From Treponema sp. (GTDB lineage: Bacteria > Spirochaetota > Spirochaetia > Treponematales > Treponemataceae), in the NCBI GenBank assembly GCA_017449285.1, contig JAFSJX010000043.1, positions 99,514-163,513 of the forward strand: 64,000 bases of DNA. The letters are read 5' to 3'. A program made the translations under genes and the position numbers. Of the stretch, positions 51,975 through 60,533 are shown one piece after another. The notes beneath the pieces were generated by a model. It made no database searches. It saw only the letters and a program-made list of their open reading frames with translations, and had not been told where the DNA came from. Each line of letters starts with the position of its first letter. The first letter of the stretch is position 1.

Positions 51975-53186
51975 ATCCGTATGCTGAATGCACTGAGTTT
52001 TTACGCCTACGATATAACTGCCAAACACTGCCGAAGCCGCATCAATCGCCGCCGCAAAACTACAAAAAATCGGAGCGGCTGGACGTAAAAGCAGGTATCC
52101 CGCGTCAAATCCACGACTATACACCGTACAGAGAACCGTCAGCGCGACAAAAGGCGCACCCGCCGGAATTGCACCAAGCGCGAACGAAAGTCCAAAACTC
52201 ATGGCAAAAATCCACACTACATCAAAAATTTTTAATCCCAGCGGCGAATAAGACCTTAGAATCACCACGAAGCAGATTGTCGTTACCAGTGCCGCGCCTC
52301 CCCGTCCGAAAATCGAAAACAGCGGGAACGTGACGTTGCTGATTCGGGAATGAACGCCAAGGCTTTCGTGACCGTGGCGCAAATTCACCTGAAGCGCAAG
52401 ATTTGAATCTCCGCTAAAAAACGCCGCGAGAGCAGGACAGATAGTAGCATACAGCACATGCCAAGGACGGTGATCTTTGCAGAGAAAATACAATATTGCC
52501 GGATATATGACCACGACAATCAGAATAAAATCTGCCAGCAACAAAAGCGTGAGCGGCAAAAATGTTCCGCCAAAAAGAACCCCCTTTGCATTCATCATCC
52601 AAAATGCCGCCACCGCAATCATACCAACAGACAGCCACTCAATAAAGAAACTCATAATTGAATAGAACAGTTTTGCCGCGCTCTGGACAAACGTGATAAC
52701 TGGCTTGGAAGCGACTTCATCTGTGTTGCAGCCGCCTCCCGCAAAACCCGCAAAAATAAATGCCGGCAAAAGGTATGCGCCATCTTTAAGTGAATCAAAA
52801 CTTGAGTACGGCAACAACTGCATGATAAGCGATTTTATATCAATAGAAGAAATTTCCGCTGCTTTTTCAACCGTAATCGGAATACGGGGCAATGTCACAC
52901 ACAAAATAGAAAGCAAACCGATTGCAGAAACGAGCAAAGATGACCCTACAATGACTGCCACCGTCCAAAGGCTCGCTTTCCCGATGATTTTTTGAGAGCG
53001 CAATTTAAACACTGCGGAACTTACGCCAAAAACGAGCAGAGGCAAAAGCGTGTACCGACCGAAGCGGATAACAAATTCGCTGACATTCGTGATGATTGCA
53101 TTTACCGCAGGGGAATCGGTGGGCAAAATAAGCCCCGCAATGATTCCCAGCACTATACCAATTACATATTTTATCCAAAGTTTCAT
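51957..53186 (-). CDS. Dicarboxylate/amino-acid:cation symporter (DAACS/GltP-like)
   Basis: A 409-residue inner-membrane transporter with eight to ten hydrophobic helices. Family traits include the serine-rich hairpin-like VNLRHGHESLGVHSRISNVTF, the FALGAIPAGAPFVALTVL segment and the final PAAPIFCSFAAAIDAASAVFGSYI, where an Asp lines the substrate site. It would import glutamate, aspartate or C4-dicarboxylates with sodium or protons. No ribosome binding site is obvious. Substrate is inferred from the family. Confidence 0.88.
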   Translation of the reverse strand: MKLWIKYVIGIVLGIIAGLILPTDSPAVNAIITNVSEFVIRFGRYTLLPLLVFGVSSAVFKLRSQKIIGKASLWTVAVIVGSSLLVSAIGLLSILCVTLPRIPITVEKAAEISSIDIKSLIMQLLPYSSFDSLKDGAYLLPAFIFAGFAGGGCNTDEVASKPVITFVQSAAKLFYSIMSFFIEWLSVGMIAVAAFWMMNAKGVLFGGTFLPLTLLLLADFILIVVVIYPAILYFLCKDHRPWHVLYATICPALAAFFSGDSNLALQVNLRHGHESLGVHSRISNVTFPLFSIFGRGGAALVTTICFVVILRSYSPLGLKIFDVVWIFAMSFGLSFALGAIPAGAPFVALTVLCTVYSRGFDAGYLLLRPAAPIFCSFAAAIDAASAVFGSYIVGVKTQCIQHTDLKHYI

Positions 53187-53214
53187 AAATACAGTATATC
53201 AATACTGACCTTTA

Positions 53215-53243
53215 TTTGCAAACCTACGGCAGTGTGATATAAT
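53215..53243 (+). promoter_or_regulatory. Promoter TTTGCA-17-TATAAT
   Basis: -35 TTTGCA (53215-53220), 17-nt spacer, -10 TATAAT (53238-53243), with the ATG at 53250 only 6 nt later; another leaderless candidate. Confidence 0.55.
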
Positions 53244-53249
53244 AAAAAT

Positions 53250-53993
53250 ATGGACAAAACAATACTAATTGCCGGGAAAAACATTCCCGAAGGCAGCGAC
53301 TTCGCCTCCAGCCTCTCCGTAAAAAGCAGAACGGTTATCGCCACCGCTTCGTCAGATGAAAAAAAAGAATCTTACACCGAAAACGGCTATACCGTCGTTC
53401 CGTGGAACAGGGCTTCTGCATTGAGCGCACGTTCCCTTATTCTGAATTCGCTGAACGTGTCAAACCATCTTGACGAGGTCGTACTGATTTTTGACGAGGC
53501 TCAATACGCCGTCGCATATAACAGAATCGATGCAATCGAAACCGCCCGCATAATCGACGAACTGATTATCGGCTACCAATATCTTGCTTCGGAAGTAATT
53601 TCCCGCTTTGACCAAAAAAAATTGCACAATGAAGAAATCGGCATGGGAAAAATCGTCTTCCTCTACAAAGTGAATCCAAACCAAAACGATGCGGCGACAA
53701 ATCCTAATGTGCGCTCCGTAGCAACGCTTTCCTCCCCGCTGGTTGCCGCCGCCGCCGCCGCATTCAAATCCTTCGCCGAAAACATCGCCGCACTTCATAC
53801 CAAAAGCACAACGGTTTATCCCGTCCTTGTCATCTGCGATTCCAGCATGGAAGTTGCCCACCGTGATACGACCCTTGCCAGCTGGCTTTGCGACTATCTG
53901 GACTCAATAGACGACTTGAAAAAACGCCCGTCCGCAAAACAATTGGTCTCATGGGTAAAGGCCGGGGCAAAAAAACCTGGCGGCTGGTTCTAG
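53250..53993 (+). CDS. Hypothetical Rossmann-like (SDR-type) protein
   Basis: A 247-residue protein that begins like a nucleotide-binding fold (TILIAGKNIPEGSDFASSL, VIATASSDEK) and continues with helix-strand alternation as in short-chain dehydrogenases, with FDEAQYAVAYNRIDAIETAR in the middle. The Gly-rich TGxxxGxG loop is not present and the catalytic YxxxK is absent, so it is probably not an active dehydrogenase. Leaderless start. Function unknown; a conserved spirochaetal protein is likely but not proven. Confidence 0.75.
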   Translation: MDKTILIAGKNIPEGSDFASSLSVKSRTVIATASSDEKKESYTENGYTVVPWNRASALSARSLILNSLNVSNHLDEVVLIFDEAQYAVAYNRIDAIETARIIDELIIGYQYLASEVISRFDQKKLHNEEIGMGKIVFLYKVNPNQNDAATNPNVRSVATLSSPLVAAAAAAFKSFAENIAALHTKSTTVYPVLVICDSSMEVAHRDTTLASWLCDYLDSIDDLKKRPSAKQLVSWVKAGAKKPGGWF

Positions 53994-54000
53994 GCTGACA

Positions 54001-54066
54001 GCGGGGGAAGACGCAACCTTTCACAAAAGGCTTTCTTCTTCCCCCTACCCTTGTTTTTTCCAAAGG
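54001..54066 (+). repeat. Nested-hairpin repeat, copy C
   Basis: Outer stem GGGGGAAGA/TCTTCCCCC (54003-54011, 54037-54045), core CGCAACC, inner CCTTT-CACA-AAAGG, then CCCTTGTTTTTTCCAAAGG. It sits between convergent genes and can end transcription (T6 at 54054-54059). Confidence 0.75.
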
Positions 54067-54564
54067 TCAGACCGTCTCGTATGCCTTTTGCAGAGTCCCA
54101 TCCCACGTTTTGAGCGGCACGTTATCCCTGCGCGCAAGTTCCAGATACGCCGCATCGTAGTACGTTAGATTCTCCGAAAGCGCGATGTCCCGAATGCGCA
54201 GACGAATTTCCGAATTCGGTTGCGGGTCGGTGTAAATGGGCAATGCGGAAAGGCTCTGCTCCAATGCCGCAAGTTGCACCCTCGTAATTCGCGCGGGGCT
54301 GCCATCTCTTTTAGGGCGGGCGGCATTCGCAAGTACATTGCCCACTTCAAACCAAAACAGTTGTGGCACTATAATCTGCCCGTTTTTGGAAATCAGTTCG
54401 TCCAAAAATGCCGCCGCTTCCTGCGATTTTCCGTCATGAAAGTCCGCAAGAACCGCGCTGAAGAAGTACGACGTGTCAATGACTGCCACGGGAAGCGATT
54501 CTTCCTCATTGCCGTCCGCATCCACGATAATTTCGCGCTCAAACAGATTATCTTCTGCCGTCAT
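54067..54564 (-). CDS. PIN-domain toxin, VapC-like
   Basis: A 165-residue PIN-domain ribonuclease toxin. The first acidic residue is in VIDTSYFFSAVL, a Glu in WFEVGNVLANA, and the last ones in YYDAAYLELARRD and TWDGTL, fitting the PIN metal site. It overlaps the antitoxin gene by 17 nt. Such toxins cleave tRNA or rRNA when freed from the antitoxin. An acidic N-terminal extension (TAEDNLFEREIIVDADGNEE) precedes the fold. Confidence 0.9.
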   Translation of the reverse strand: MTAEDNLFEREIIVDADGNEEESLPVAVIDTSYFFSAVLADFHDGKSQEAAAFLDELISKNGQIIVPQLFWFEVGNVLANAARPKRDGSPARITRVQLAALEQSLSALPIYTDPQPNSEIRLRIRDIALSENLTYYDAAYLELARRDNVPLKTWDGTLQKAYETV

Positions 54565-54835
54565 TCTTCCATTCCTCTAAGTCTGCAAACGTGACAGGAG
54601 ATGCCGAATTCTGTGCGGAAATTTGCCGGGAAAGCGACATCATGTTTTTCCACGCCTTTTGCGCTTCGGTTGCCTGTATGCGTCGAGGGCTTTGCATAAT
54701 TGCCACCGCGTGACCGTTTTTTGTAATGGTAACGATTGCCCCACCACCGACTCGCCGCAACAGTTCCGCAAAATACGTCTTTGCCTGAAACGACCCGATT
54801 GAAAAATTGGACATTGCCCGCATCGCCATTGCCAT
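54548..54835 (-). CDS. Phd/YefM-type antitoxin
   Basis: A 95-residue antitoxin. Its N-terminal half follows the Phd/YefM DNA-binding fold (SFQAKTYFAELLRRVGGGAIVTITKNGHAVAIM), and the C-terminal half is the flexible toxin-neutralising part. A GAGGAGG site precedes the ATG at 54835. The pair is led by a good promoter with tandem repeats over the -35 region, consistent with autoregulation. Confidence 0.9.
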   Translation of the reverse strand: MAMAMRAMSNFSIGSFQAKTYFAELLRRVGGGAIVTITKNGHAVAIMQSPRRIQATEAQKAWKNMMSLSRQISAQNSASPVTFADLEEWKNDGRR

Positions 54836-54858
54836 ATCGCACCTCCTCGTGTACCATC

Positions 54859-54905
54859 AGTATTGCACATCTTTTTTGAAAAGTCAACCAGTTTTTCAAC
54901 TAGTT
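54859..54905 (-). promoter_or_regulatory. Toxin-antitoxin promoter and operator
   Basis: On the minus strand TTGACT (54887-54882), 17-nt spacer, AATACT (54864-54859). Direct repeats TCAACCAGTT (54884-54893) and TCAACTAGTT (54896-54905), 12 nt apart on the plus strand, overlap the -35 and are the likely binding site of the antitoxin. Confidence 0.6.
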
Positions 54906-54946
54906 TTAATGAAAAATCAATTTTTCGATACCTACGCTCTGCTCAC

Positions 54947-55264
54947 TTAACGAGTGTATTTTCCGCTGATTGCCTTTATGACTGCCCGAACCGTCTGAAT
55001 GTCGTCTTCTGAAAAATGACGCAAATCCTGTTGCATACCAGAAAATGGAGATGTGTTTTCTGATTCGATTCCTTCCGTAAGCCATTCTACCGTAACGCCT
55101 AACGCTTTTGCAATCTTACAGGCGTTACCTACCGTCGGTTCATTCCCCTTTTTTGCAAGATAGCCATCAAGTGTCCGTTTGTTTATGCCTGTTCTTTCCG
55201 CAAGTTCTTTTGTCTGCATGCCTTGAAAATTAAGTTCATTCCTCAGATTCTCTCTGAAACTCAT
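54947..55264 (-). CDS. XRE-family HTH regulator
   Basis: A 105-residue regulator: HTH_3 domain at about 5-65 (MQTKELAERTGINKRTLDGY, GNACKIAKALGVTVEWLTEG) and a short C-terminal helix. It is divergent from the large repeat lipoprotein gene and lies next to the toxin-antitoxin pair, though separate from it. A 6-bp inverted repeat (AAACGT-A-ACGTTT) 18 nt upstream could be its own operator. Confidence 0.88.
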   Translation of the reverse strand: MSFRENLRNELNFQGMQTKELAERTGINKRTLDGYLAKKGNEPTVGNACKIAKALGVTVEWLTEGIESENTSPFSGMQQDLRHFSEDDIQTVRAVIKAISGKYTR

Positions 55265-55282
55265 AATTTTAATATACGGGGA

Positions 55283-55295
55283 AAAACGTAACGTT
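55283..55295. promoter_or_regulatory. Candidate operator AAACGT-A-ACGTTT
   Basis: A perfect 6-bp inverted repeat with a 1-nt centre between the XRE gene and the divergent lipoprotein gene. Its size and place fit a site for an XRE dimer. Confidence 0.4.
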
Positions 55296-55307
55296 TAATA
55301 ATCTTTG

Positions 55308-55337
55308 CTTGCATAATGTAAAATGTTATTTTATACT
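55308..55337 (+). promoter_or_regulatory. Promoter of the repeat lipoprotein
   Basis: TTGCAT (55308-55313), 18-nt spacer, TATACT (55332-55337); a second TATACT is at 55343-55348. The gene start at 55400 has GAGAGGT 7 nt upstream. Confidence 0.5.
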
Positions 55338-55399
55338 ACTGGTATACTCGTAAGACCATGATGATTTTACGATTATATTACCAAACTGAGAGGTAGTTT

Positions 55400-58300
55400 A
55401 TGGAAACAATAAAAAAATGGCGTGTCATTTGCTGTATTCTGGCAGTTTTTGCAATGATAGGATTCTTTTTTTCCTGTGACTCTGGCGAAAACGATGACGT
55501 GAATCCAAACAATCAAGACAATCCTCAAAACCCCAGCTCTACCGGCGACTCGACCATAACAGTTGAAGACCCCGACAGTTATGGCGAATCAACATTGCCC
55601 GATTTGACGAAAAACGCTCCGTTTGCAAGGCAGTCTTACATCAGTGACGACGGTTGGATTGCTATCTTCTTTAACAACGATGGAACCTGTACCCAAAAGC
55701 ACGCGGTAGGCAGTACAAACGGCTCTCATTCTCTTCATCAGTGGCAAAAAGATCTCGCCGTTTCCTATACTTACATCCCGACCACACAAGATTTGAGCCT
55801 GAAACTGAAGGGAGTATATTATGGCGATACACTAATTACCTCTGCCGATGATGCCGTTACATGCGAACTCCGCGCGACAAAAAGGAGGGCTGCGTACGCA
55901 GGCTATACGACCGTCGAAATTCCAGAGGACTGGATTTCTGCACAAAGAAAAATATATGAAGACAGACTTGCAAACTCCGCAATAACTTATTCCTGCGCAA
56001 TCCAGAACGACTGTCTGATTCTGGAAGATAGCAAGGCAAATGAGGGAAAATATAAATACGAAAAAGACAATACAAAGATAAAATTCGAACACTTTACGAA
56101 TGGACAATATTCTATTTCTGTCAAAAACAATAGTGGCGAACTGAATGAACCCGTCATCACCTCAATCGGAAACGGAACTTTTACCGGCTCTGATTACAAA
56201 TGGTCATACAGCGGAACTACTGCCACGCTGGTCAAACTGGGAGACTTTGCAGGCACGTATGAATTTGAATACGGCAGCTGCTACTTGAAACTCACTTCCG
56301 TAACGGGAGACATCAGCGTCTACATAAAGGACATGGTTGGTAAAGAATATGAACTTCCGCCCCGAACAGACGGCGAAACAACCACAACATACCGCCCGAT
56401 AACAAAGACAATAAATTACACGGTCATCGGCGGCGACGGCAGAACGGCAATCAAAAAAGCACAGGCGTATCTTACCGATGCTTCCGTCACCACTTGGGAA
56501 ATCAACACGCTGAAAGTCCTGACATCTGGATATCTTGACGGCATCTACTCAAATGCCGAATGTACCCGCTCCGTCATAGGAAAAGAAATCCTTGACGGCG
56601 TTCAAGTGTACGTAAAACTGAATGCGAACGTTTCCGCAGATACCTACAATGCGGCGGTTGGAAATATCAGTGACGACCCCGACGCCGAAGTCGTTGTCAT
56701 TGACGGAAACAGCAACCTTGTGGAAAACCCGATCACGCTGGAAGCAATCGAATCAGGAACAATTACGATACGCAATCCGCTTACCCTGAGCATCATCTAC
56801 GTCAAAAACGGCAAGTCAAAAGCAACAACCACCTCTCCGCTGTTTTTTATTCCCGTCAACGCAGGAGACAAAATAAGTCTTTACGGGGATAATGAACAGT
56901 ATGCGGCAGATTACGGCTCCAAATACACAAACATTTCTTGTGATGGCGACTGCTACCTGTACGGCAACATCATGAGCCTCATCTGCTCCACGGAAGCGGT
57001 AACGGAATTTCCAGAAAAATACGACCACGGGTATTATAGACAGGAATACATATTTCGCAGTTTATTCAGCGACAATACCCATATCAAAAACCATCCGGGA
57101 AAAGCATTAAGCCTGCCCGCTACTAAATTGGGCAGTCACTGTTACGACCACATGTTCTCTGGCTGTACGGGGCTGACTTCCGCTCCAGATTTGCCCGCCA
57201 CTACATTGGAATACGGTTGTTACGACAGTATGTTCTCTGGCTGCACGAATTTGACTTCCGCTCCTGTTTTGCCCGCCACTACATTGGCTTACGGTTGCTA
57301 CGAATATATGTTCTCTGGCTGCACGAGCCTGACTGCCGCTCCAGTTTTGCCCGCCACTACATTGGAATCGTCCTGCTACTCCTTTATGTTCTCTGGCTGC
57401 ACGAGCCTGACCGCCGCTCCTGTTTTGCCCGCCACTACATTGGAATCATCCTGCTACTACAATATGTTCTCCGGCTGCAGCAATTTACTGTACATAAAAT
57501 GCCTTGCCAGTGAGGTTTTTTCATCAAACACATGGAACTGGGTAGACAGTGTTGCATACACAGGAATCTTTGTTACAGACAATCCGGATGCATGGGAAAG
57601 AGGAAGCAACGGAATCCCGTCTAAATGGACAGTCGTCAGCTCAGACACGGACACAACAAAAGACGGTACAATCAATGCAGATGGCGTCCCGTGTATCACC
57701 ATCCATGCGCCGGCAAAAACAGACTTGATTGTAATCTACCGTAATGGAAAATATACGGCGAATCTTATGCTTCGTACAACCCTTGCAAAAGACACAGACA
57801 TTAGTTTTACTGATTTGAATGTAGAAAAGGGAAAGCCATATATATATGAATATAGGGCATGGAATACTGACGAAGACTCCCTGCTGTACGAAAGTTCTCC
57901 CATCGGACTGCTCGTTCCTACGGCTGGGGAAGGAGAACTGAAACTCACGGTTTCGGTTTCAGCAGGCAGAACTACATATAACAGCGAAAATGGCGTACTT
58001 ACGATTGATGAACAGCCAACAATAACAGCGCAACTTAATTCTACCGGCTGGAACTTAGAAAAGCATCTCGAACTTATACAATGGTTTAGGTTTACAAGAA
58101 CTTTTTATCAAACCATCACCCCCGACACAAAAAGCATCGTTCTTGGTAGTGACAGAATCGACGAAGAGTACAGGGAAGAGTTGAAAGGAAAAACCGCAGA
58201 CCTCGGATGGTATGTTTCCGTTATTGCATCTCGTTCGGCAGAAAGCAATGGTATTGCTTATGATATTTATTATGATAGTGATAGGGGTTATGAGCACTAC

Positions 58301-58423
58301 TACTATGGTGAAAAGTATGGACTTCCAAATAGCGTTGTAATTCCATCTGGAGAAAGCGACACATCACAAGGCGGCGGTTCTTCCACCCCGGTTCTAACTC
58401 CAACACCAGAGCCATCGAATTAG
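55400..58423 (+). CDS. Large lipoprotein with 26-residue Cys-containing leucine-rich-type repeats
   Basis: A 1007-residue predicted surface lipoprotein. The signal ends at FFFSC (lipobox). The first 550 residues are beta-rich with no recognised domain; a Listeria-Bacteroides-like repeat is possible around 335-400 (YTVIGGDGRTAIKKAQAYL). Residues about 585-700 hold four near-identical 26-residue repeats beginning MFSGCT and ending in LPATTL plus CY, a LRR_5/BspA-like type. The last 300 residues resemble a fibronectin/Big-type sandwich and end in a Ser/Pro/Thr tail. It is divergent from an XRE regulator. Confidence 0.88.
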   Translation: METIKKWRVICCILAVFAMIGFFFSCDSGENDDVNPNNQDNPQNPSSTGDSTITVEDPDSYGESTLPDLTKNAPFARQSYISDDGWIAIFFNNDGTCTQKHAVGSTNGSHSLHQWQKDLAVSYTYIPTTQDLSLKLKGVYYGDTLITSADDAVTCELRATKRRAAYAGYTTVEIPEDWISAQRKIYEDRLANSAITYSCAIQNDCLILEDSKANEGKYKYEKDNTKIKFEHFTNGQYSISVKNNSGELNEPVITSIGNGTFTGSDYKWSYSGTTATLVKLGDFAGTYEFEYGSCYLKLTSVTGDISVYIKDMVGKEYELPPRTDGETTTTYRPITKTINYTVIGGDGRTAIKKAQAYLTDASVTTWEINTLKVLTSGYLDGIYSNAECTRSVIGKEILDGVQVYVKLNANVSADTYNAAVGNISDDPDAEVVVIDGNSNLVENPITLEAIESGTITIRNPLTLSIIYVKNGKSKATTTSPLFFIPVNAGDKISLYGDNEQYAADYGSKYTNISCDGDCYLYGNIMSLICSTEAVTEFPEKYDHGYYRQEYIFRSLFSDNTHIKNHPGKALSLPATKLGSHCYDHMFSGCTGLTSAPDLPATTLEYGCYDSMFSGCTNLTSAPVLPATTLAYGCYEYMFSGCTSLTAAPVLPATTLESSCYSFMFSGCTSLTAAPVLPATTLESSCYYNMFSGCSNLLYIKCLASEVFSSNTWNWVDSVAYTGIFVTDNPDAWERGSNGIPSKWTVVSSDTDTTKDGTINADGVPCITIHAPAKTDLIVIYRNGKYTANLMLRTTLAKDTDISFTDLNVEKGKPYIYEYRAWNTDEDSLLYESSPIGLLVPTAGEGELKLTVSVSAGRTTYNSENGVLTIDEQPTITAQLNSTGWNLEKHLELIQWFRFTRTFYQTITPDTKSIVLGSDRIDEEYREELKGKTADLGWYVSVIASRSAESNGIAYDIYYDSDRGYEHYYYGEKYGLPNSVVIPSGESDTSQGGGSSTPVLTPTPEPSN
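57152..57500 (+). repeat. 78-bp tandem repeat inside the lipoprotein gene
   Basis: Units start at 57152, 57230, 57308, 57386 and 57464 (partial), each opening ATGTTCTC(T/C)GGCTG. Identity is high, so copy number can change in frame by recombination or slippage. Confidence 0.8.
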
Positions 58424-58566
58424 CAACATGGGAAGTTTTGCTACTGGTAAATCAAGCAACCTCAGAGAAATCATCGCCATATCGCCCCTTTTCTCTGTAT
58501 ATCAGTAGCATCGTACATTTCTTTAAGTTGTCAACTGTTTTCAAACCGATTTATTTTATTCGTTTT

Positions 58567-58632
58567 CGGGGAAGACGCAACCTTTCACAAAAGGCTTTCT
58601 TCTTCCCCCGTGCCCCTTGCTTTTTCCAAAGG
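58567..58632 (+). repeat. Nested-hairpin repeat, copy D
   Basis: Outer stem GGGGAAGA/TCTTCCCC, core CGCAACC, inner CCTTT-CACA-AAAGG, tail CCCCTTGCTTTTTCCAAAGG. It separates the repeat lipoprotein from the XPB gene and is almost identical to copy C. Confidence 0.75.
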
Positions 58633-58659
58633 TGTATAGCATTTTTCCATATTTTGCGG

Positions 58660-58665
58660 TATAAT
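58660..58665 (+). promoter_or_regulatory. -10 TATAAT of the XPB helicase gene
   Basis: TATAAT 8 nt before the ATG at 58674; no ribosome binding site is seen. Confidence 0.45.
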
Positions 58666-58673
58666 ACTCTGCT

Positions 58674-60533
58674 ATGCCTAATCAGAATCCGTTGGAAAAT
58701 CGTCTTGAAAATCCGCTGATTGTTCAGAGTGACCGAACACTGCTTTTGGACGTACATGCGCCGCGTGCCGACGAGTGCCGCAATGCGCTGATTCCTTTTG
58801 CCGAACTGGAACGCTCTCCCGAACACCTGCACACCTACCGCCTAACGCCACTTTCGCTCTGGAACTCAGCGGGCGCAGGTTTTTCTCCCGAGGACGCGGT
58901 GGCAGTTCTGCACGAATTCGCCCGCTACGATGTTCCGCAGGCTGTCGAGGCATGGATTAAAGAAACGGCAGGGCGATTCGGCAAGTTGCGCCTGATTCCC
59001 GCGCCATCGGTTCTCGTTCCGTACAAGACGGCGGCAATCACCGACCCCAACGGCGAAAACACCAAGGCAAAAGAACTCAAAGAGGAATATTTGTACCTCG
59101 TGACGGAAAGCCGCGCCGTGTTCAAGGAGATTTCGGCAAGCCTCTTGGTCAAGAAAAACGCGCTCGTTCCCACGAAATATGTTGCGCCCGCAGAGCAAGC
59201 CGCCGCAAACGTAACCGATGACGAAAAAGAGCATTGCTTTTCGCTTCACCTGACCGACCGCGGCACAATCAAGCAGGAACTCCTCAAAATGGGCTGGCCG
59301 GTAAAGGACGATGTTCCCATGGCGGATGGCGACCCGCTTCAAATCAACCTGCGCACCACCACGCTTGCGGGGAAAACGTTTGAGGTGCGCGGCTATCAGC
59401 GGGAAGCAGCACAGGCATTGGTTGGCAACAAAGGCGCAGGAACGGGATTCGGGACTATTGTGCTTCCGTGCGGTGCGGGAAAAACAATCGTGGGTATGGC
59501 GGTAATGGATTTGCTCAAGACAAATACGCTCATCGTCACCACAAACATCAGTGCCGTACACCAGTGGATGGACGAACTTCTGGATAAAACGGATTTGACC
59601 GCCGACCAGATTGCCGAATACACGGGCGAAAACAAGACAATCAAGCCCGTCACCGTGGCGACCTACCAGATTCTCACATGGCGGCCGGAAAAAGAAGGCC
59701 CCTACCCGCATTTTTCACTTTTTCGCGAGCGCAACTGGGGACTGATTATCTACGATGAAGTGCATCTGCTTCCCGCTCCTGTGTTTAGGGTGGTGGCGGA
59801 AATTCAGGCAATCCGCCGCGTGGGACTTACGGCAACGCTCGTGCGCGAGGACGGCTTACAGGGCAATGTGTTCAGCCTTGTCGGCCCCAAGCGGTACGAT
59901 GTGCCGTGGAAAGATTTAGAGACAAGCGGCTGGATTGCAAGCGCGGAATGCGTGGAAATCCGCCTTGACTTGACCGAAGAAAAGGAAATAGAATACGCCG
60001 TTGCCGAGCCGCGCAAAAAGCACCGTATTGCAAGCGAAAATCCCGCAAAGATTTCCGTGGTGCAGGAACTGGTGCGCCGCTCTCCCGATGACAAGATTCT
60101 GATTATCGGGCAGTACCTCGACCAGCTTGCCGAAATAGCCTCGCTCCTAAAAGCCCCGATTATCACTGGCAAGTCTCCAAACGATGAGCGCGACACAATC
60201 TACGCCGATTTCCGCGCAGGGAAGATTCGTGTGCTGGTCGTCTCCAAAGTGGCAAATTTTGCGATAGACCTGCCTGACGCAAGCATGGCAATCCAGGTAA
60301 GCGGCACATTCGGAAGCCGTCAGGAAGAAGCACAGCGTCTTGGAAGAATTCTACGCCCCAAGGAGCGCACATCCCGCTTCTTCACGCTGATTACTCGCAA
60401 TACCGTCGAGGAAGACTTCGGCTCAAACCGCCAGAAATTTTTGGCGGAACAGGGATATGCCTACCGGCTGGTGCGATACAAGGTCGAGGGCGATTTGGAT
60501 GCGGCGATAGGGGAAGTAAAGGGAGAAAACTAA
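58674..60533 (+). CDS. XPB/Rad25-type DNA helicase
   Basis: A 619-residue superfamily-2 helicase of the XPB type. The helicase core has motif I LPCGAGKTIV, motif II DEVHLL, motif III LTATLVRED (the RED loop of XPB) and motif VI region QEEAQRLGRILRP. The N-terminal 220 residues carry the damage-recognition-like domain. XPB opens DNA in excision repair; bacterial forms occur in spirochaetes and actinobacteria. Its stop and the next ATG are adjacent (TAAATG), so the two are translated together. Confidence 0.94.
   Translation: MPNQNPLENRLENPLIVQSDRTLLLDVHAPRADECRNALIPFAELERSPEHLHTYRLTPLSLWNSAGAGFSPEDAVAVLHEFARYDVPQAVEAWIKETAGRFGKLRLIPAPSVLVPYKTAAITDPNGENTKAKELKEEYLYLVTESRAVFKEISASLLVKKNALVPTKYVAPAEQAAANVTDDEKEHCFSLHLTDRGTIKQELLKMGWPVKDDVPMADGDPLQINLRTTTLAGKTFEVRGYQREAAQALVGNKGAGTGFGTIVLPCGAGKTIVGMAVMDLLKTNTLIVTTNISAVHQWMDELLDKTDLTADQIAEYTGENKTIKPVTVATYQILTWRPEKEGPYPHFSLFRERNWGLIIYDEVHLLPAPVFRVVAEIQAIRRVGLTATLVREDGLQGNVFSLVGPKRYDVPWKDLETSGWIASAECVEIRLDLTEEKEIEYAVAEPRKKHRIASENPAKISVVQELVRRSPDDKILIIGQYLDQLAEIASLLKAPIITGKSPNDERDTIYADFRAGKIRVLVVSKVANFAIDLPDASMAIQVSGTFGSRQEEAQRLGRILRPKERTSRFFTLITRNTVEEDFGSNRQKFLAEQGYAYRLVRYKVEGDLDAAIGEVKGEN

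Noticed and set aside
57152..57500. Direct repeats that could suggest a CRISPR array
   Set aside because: Repeats are adjacent with no unique spacers, lie inside an open frame and encode a clear protein repeat.
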